Assembly (NCBI RefSeq): GCF_013408565.1
Contig: NZ_JACBZX010000001.1
Location: 2,356,001-2,420,000, forward strand
Source of the DNA: Janibacter alkaliphilus
GTDB lineage: Bacteria > Actinomycetota > Actinomycetes > Actinomycetales > Dermatophilaceae
Direction: 5' to 3'
Length of the DNA stretch: 64,000 bases
Positions 62,708 through 64,000 of this stretch are shown here, in pieces. The notes below the pieces were generated by a model. It did no database searches. It saw only the letters and a program-made list of their open reading frames with translations, and was not told the origin of the DNA. Numbering within the stretch: position 1 is the first letter of the stretch; each line of letters opens with the position of its first letter. The position numbers were made by a program, and so were the translations under genes.

Positions 62708-63868
62708 GTGCACGTGCTCCTCGCCCCGGACTGCTTCACCGGCACCCTGACCGCCACCCAGGCGGCCGAGGCGATGGCCGCCGGCTGGCGGAGCAGCGCC
62801 CCCGACGACCTGCTCACCCTCCGCCCCCTCTCCGACGGCGGACCCGGCTTCCTCGACGTCGTCGAAGGGGCCCGCGGCGGCCGCTCGGTGGCGGTCACCG
62901 TCTCCGGCCCGCTCGGCGTGCCCACCCCGGCCGCCGTGCTGCTCACCGAGGACGGGGTGCGCACCGCGTGGATCGAGTCCGCCCAGGCGATCGGGCTGCA
63001 CCTGCTGGAGGCCAGCGAGCGCGACCCCGGGCGCACCAGCACCCGTGGCCTGGGCGAGCTGATCGCCGCCGCAGCCGACGAGGGCGCCGAGCGGATCGTC
63101 GTCGGGCTCGGCGGCTCCGGGACGAACGACGCCGGAGCCGGGATGCTCGCGGCGCTCGGCGCCGGTCCCGGAGAGGTGCTCGGCGGCGGGGGAGCCGGCC
63201 TGGTCGCCGCCCGCGAGGGCGACCTGGCCGAGCTGGCCGCCGTGCGGCAGCGGCTGGCCGCGATCGACCTCGTCGTGGCCACCGACGTCGACGCCCCGCT
63301 GCTGGGGCTGCAGGGCGCCAGCGCCGTCTACGCCGAGCAGAAGGGCGCCACCCCCGAGCAGGGGCAGCTGCTCGAGGCCAGCCTCGGCCACTTCGCCGAC
63401 CTTGTCCGTCGGGTGCTGCCCCCGGGCGAGGACCTGCTCACCGGGCGGCCGCGCCGCCTGGACCGGGCCCCCGGCGCCGGGGCGGCCGGCGGGGCGGGCT
63501 ACGCGCTGCTCGTGCTTGGGGCGCGCCGGGTGAGCGGCGTGGCGACGGTCATCGAGGCGGTCGGGCTGGACGAGCTGGTCGCCGCGGCCGACCTCGTGGT
63601 CACCGGCGAGGGGCAGCTCGACTGGCAGAGCCTGCAGGGCAAGGTCGTCGCCGGGGTGTGCCAGGTGGCGGCCCCGCACGCGGTGCCGGTGGTGGCGATC
63701 GCCGGGCGCGCGATGATCGGCCGCCGGGAGGCCATGGCGATGGGCGCCAGCGGGGTCTACGCGGTCGCCGAGCGCCCTGACCAGGTGGAGGCGGCGATGG
63801 CCGACCCGGTCGGCACGCTCACCGCCCGCACGGCCCGGGTGGCCGCCACCTGGTCGCCGCGCCGCTGA
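62708..63868 (+). CDS. Glycerate kinase
   Basis: 386-aa class II (GlxK-type) glycerate kinase phosphorylating glycerate with ATP. Signatures: LLAPDCFTGTLTATQAAEAM (20), LRPLSDGGPGFLDVVE, RTSTRGLGELIAAA, IVVGLGGSGTNDAGAGMLAA (20), DVDAPLLGLQGASAVYAEQK (20), VVTGEGQLDWQSLQGKVVAG (20). All are the usual conserved blocks. GTG at 62708; TAGCCT 6 nt upstream suggests a leaderless transcript. A hairpin follows the stop. Confidence 0.93.
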   Translation: MHVLLAPDCFTGTLTATQAAEAMAAGWRSSAPDDLLTLRPLSDGGPGFLDVVEGARGGRSVAVTVSGPLGVPTPAAVLLTEDGVRTAWIESAQAIGLHLLEASERDPGRTSTRGLGELIAAAADEGAERIVVGLGGSGTNDAGAGMLAALGAGPGEVLGGGGAGLVAAREGDLAELAAVRQRLAAIDLVVATDVDAPLLGLQGASAVYAEQKGATPEQGQLLEASLGHFADLVRRVLPPGEDLLTGRPRRLDRAPGAGAAGGAGYALLVLGARRVSGVATVIEAVGLDELVAAADLVVTGEGQLDWQSLQGKVVAGVCQVAAPHAVPVVAIAGRAMIGRREAMAMGASGVYAVAERPDQVEAAMADPVGTLTARTARVAATWSPRR

Positions 63869-63908
63869 CCACCCCGACCAGTCGCCGCACGCCGCCGCGC
63901 CGTTGACC

Positions 63909-63934
63909 ACCGCGCCGCCGACCGCCGGCGCGGT
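63909..63934 (+). terminator. Hairpin after glycerate kinase
   Basis: Perfect 9-bp stem ACCGCGCCG / CGGCGCGGT with an 8-nt loop, 41 nt past the stop. No T-tract. The remaining 66 bp to the window end show no gene start that I can support. Confidence 0.6.
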
Positions 63935-64000
63935 GACGTATCGTGGGTGACGTCGGGAAGCGATCCGCCACCGCGGGCGTTGCACCCGGTGAGCGACGCG

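Overview
This 64-kb window is very GC-rich chromosomal DNA from an actinobacterium. The 13E12/DUF222 HNH protein, DUF4191, DUF3043 and DUF6318 proteins, a DinB/mycothiol-type protein, a GlnR-type glnA control region and many predicted leaderless promoters (TANNNT placed 6-8 nt before the start codon) fit the Micrococcales, most like the Intrasporangiaceae/Dermatophilaceae. The family assignment is inference. I saw no phage, transposase, CRISPR array, rRNA or tRNA.

Left part (0-18 kb): a MarR regulator is divergent from an ABC exporter across an array of about 32-bp repeats. Next come an HNH/DUF222 protein behind an SOS-box promoter, a MOSC protein, two tandem membrane-protein paralogs, and a nine-gene carotenoid operon on the minus strand. 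That operon reads crtE-crtB-crtI-crtYc-crtYd-P450-glycosyltransferase-acyltransferase-idi, and all but the last junction overlap by 1-4 nt. It predicts a C40 cyclic carotenoid that is oxidised by the P450, glycosylated and then acylated. A second P450 and a divergent phosphotriesterase follow.

Middle (18-31 kb): stress-type flavin-binding protein, a third membrane paralog, DUF2200, a frameshifted GH3 beta-glucosidase, an SDR, two acyl-CoA synthetases (one frameshifted), a thioesterase, and glnA with a clear tandem GlnR operator. From 31.3 to 34.4 kb lies a patch with lower GC by eye, holding three exported or membrane-anchored proteins and about 540 bp with no recognisable gene.

Right part (34-64 kb): mostly core metabolism. 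Lipoate and 2-oxoacid/glycine-cleavage functions cluster loosely (lipA, lipB, sucB, lpd, gcvT). treY-treZ (trehalose from alpha-glucan) is coupled to lipB. Also present are an ATP-dependent DNA ligase, a frameshifted peptidase E, a Ser/Thr kinase behind a second array of the same 32-bp-period repeat, an unusual coiled-coil/pyruvyltransferase-like/GT8 protein between sucB and lpd, pepA, an M20 peptidase whose 3' end is duplicated in tandem, a glutathionyl-hydroquinone reductase-like protein, a small membrane protein plus HTH-protein operon behind a four-half-site operator, and a glycerate kinase.

The strongest leads are the two helically phased repeat arrays in divergent promoter regions, the hybrid carotenoid operon, the four-half-site operator and the coiled-coil/PPT/GT8 fusion. 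Three genes carry single-base frameshifts near G/C runs, which could be sequencing errors or real decay.
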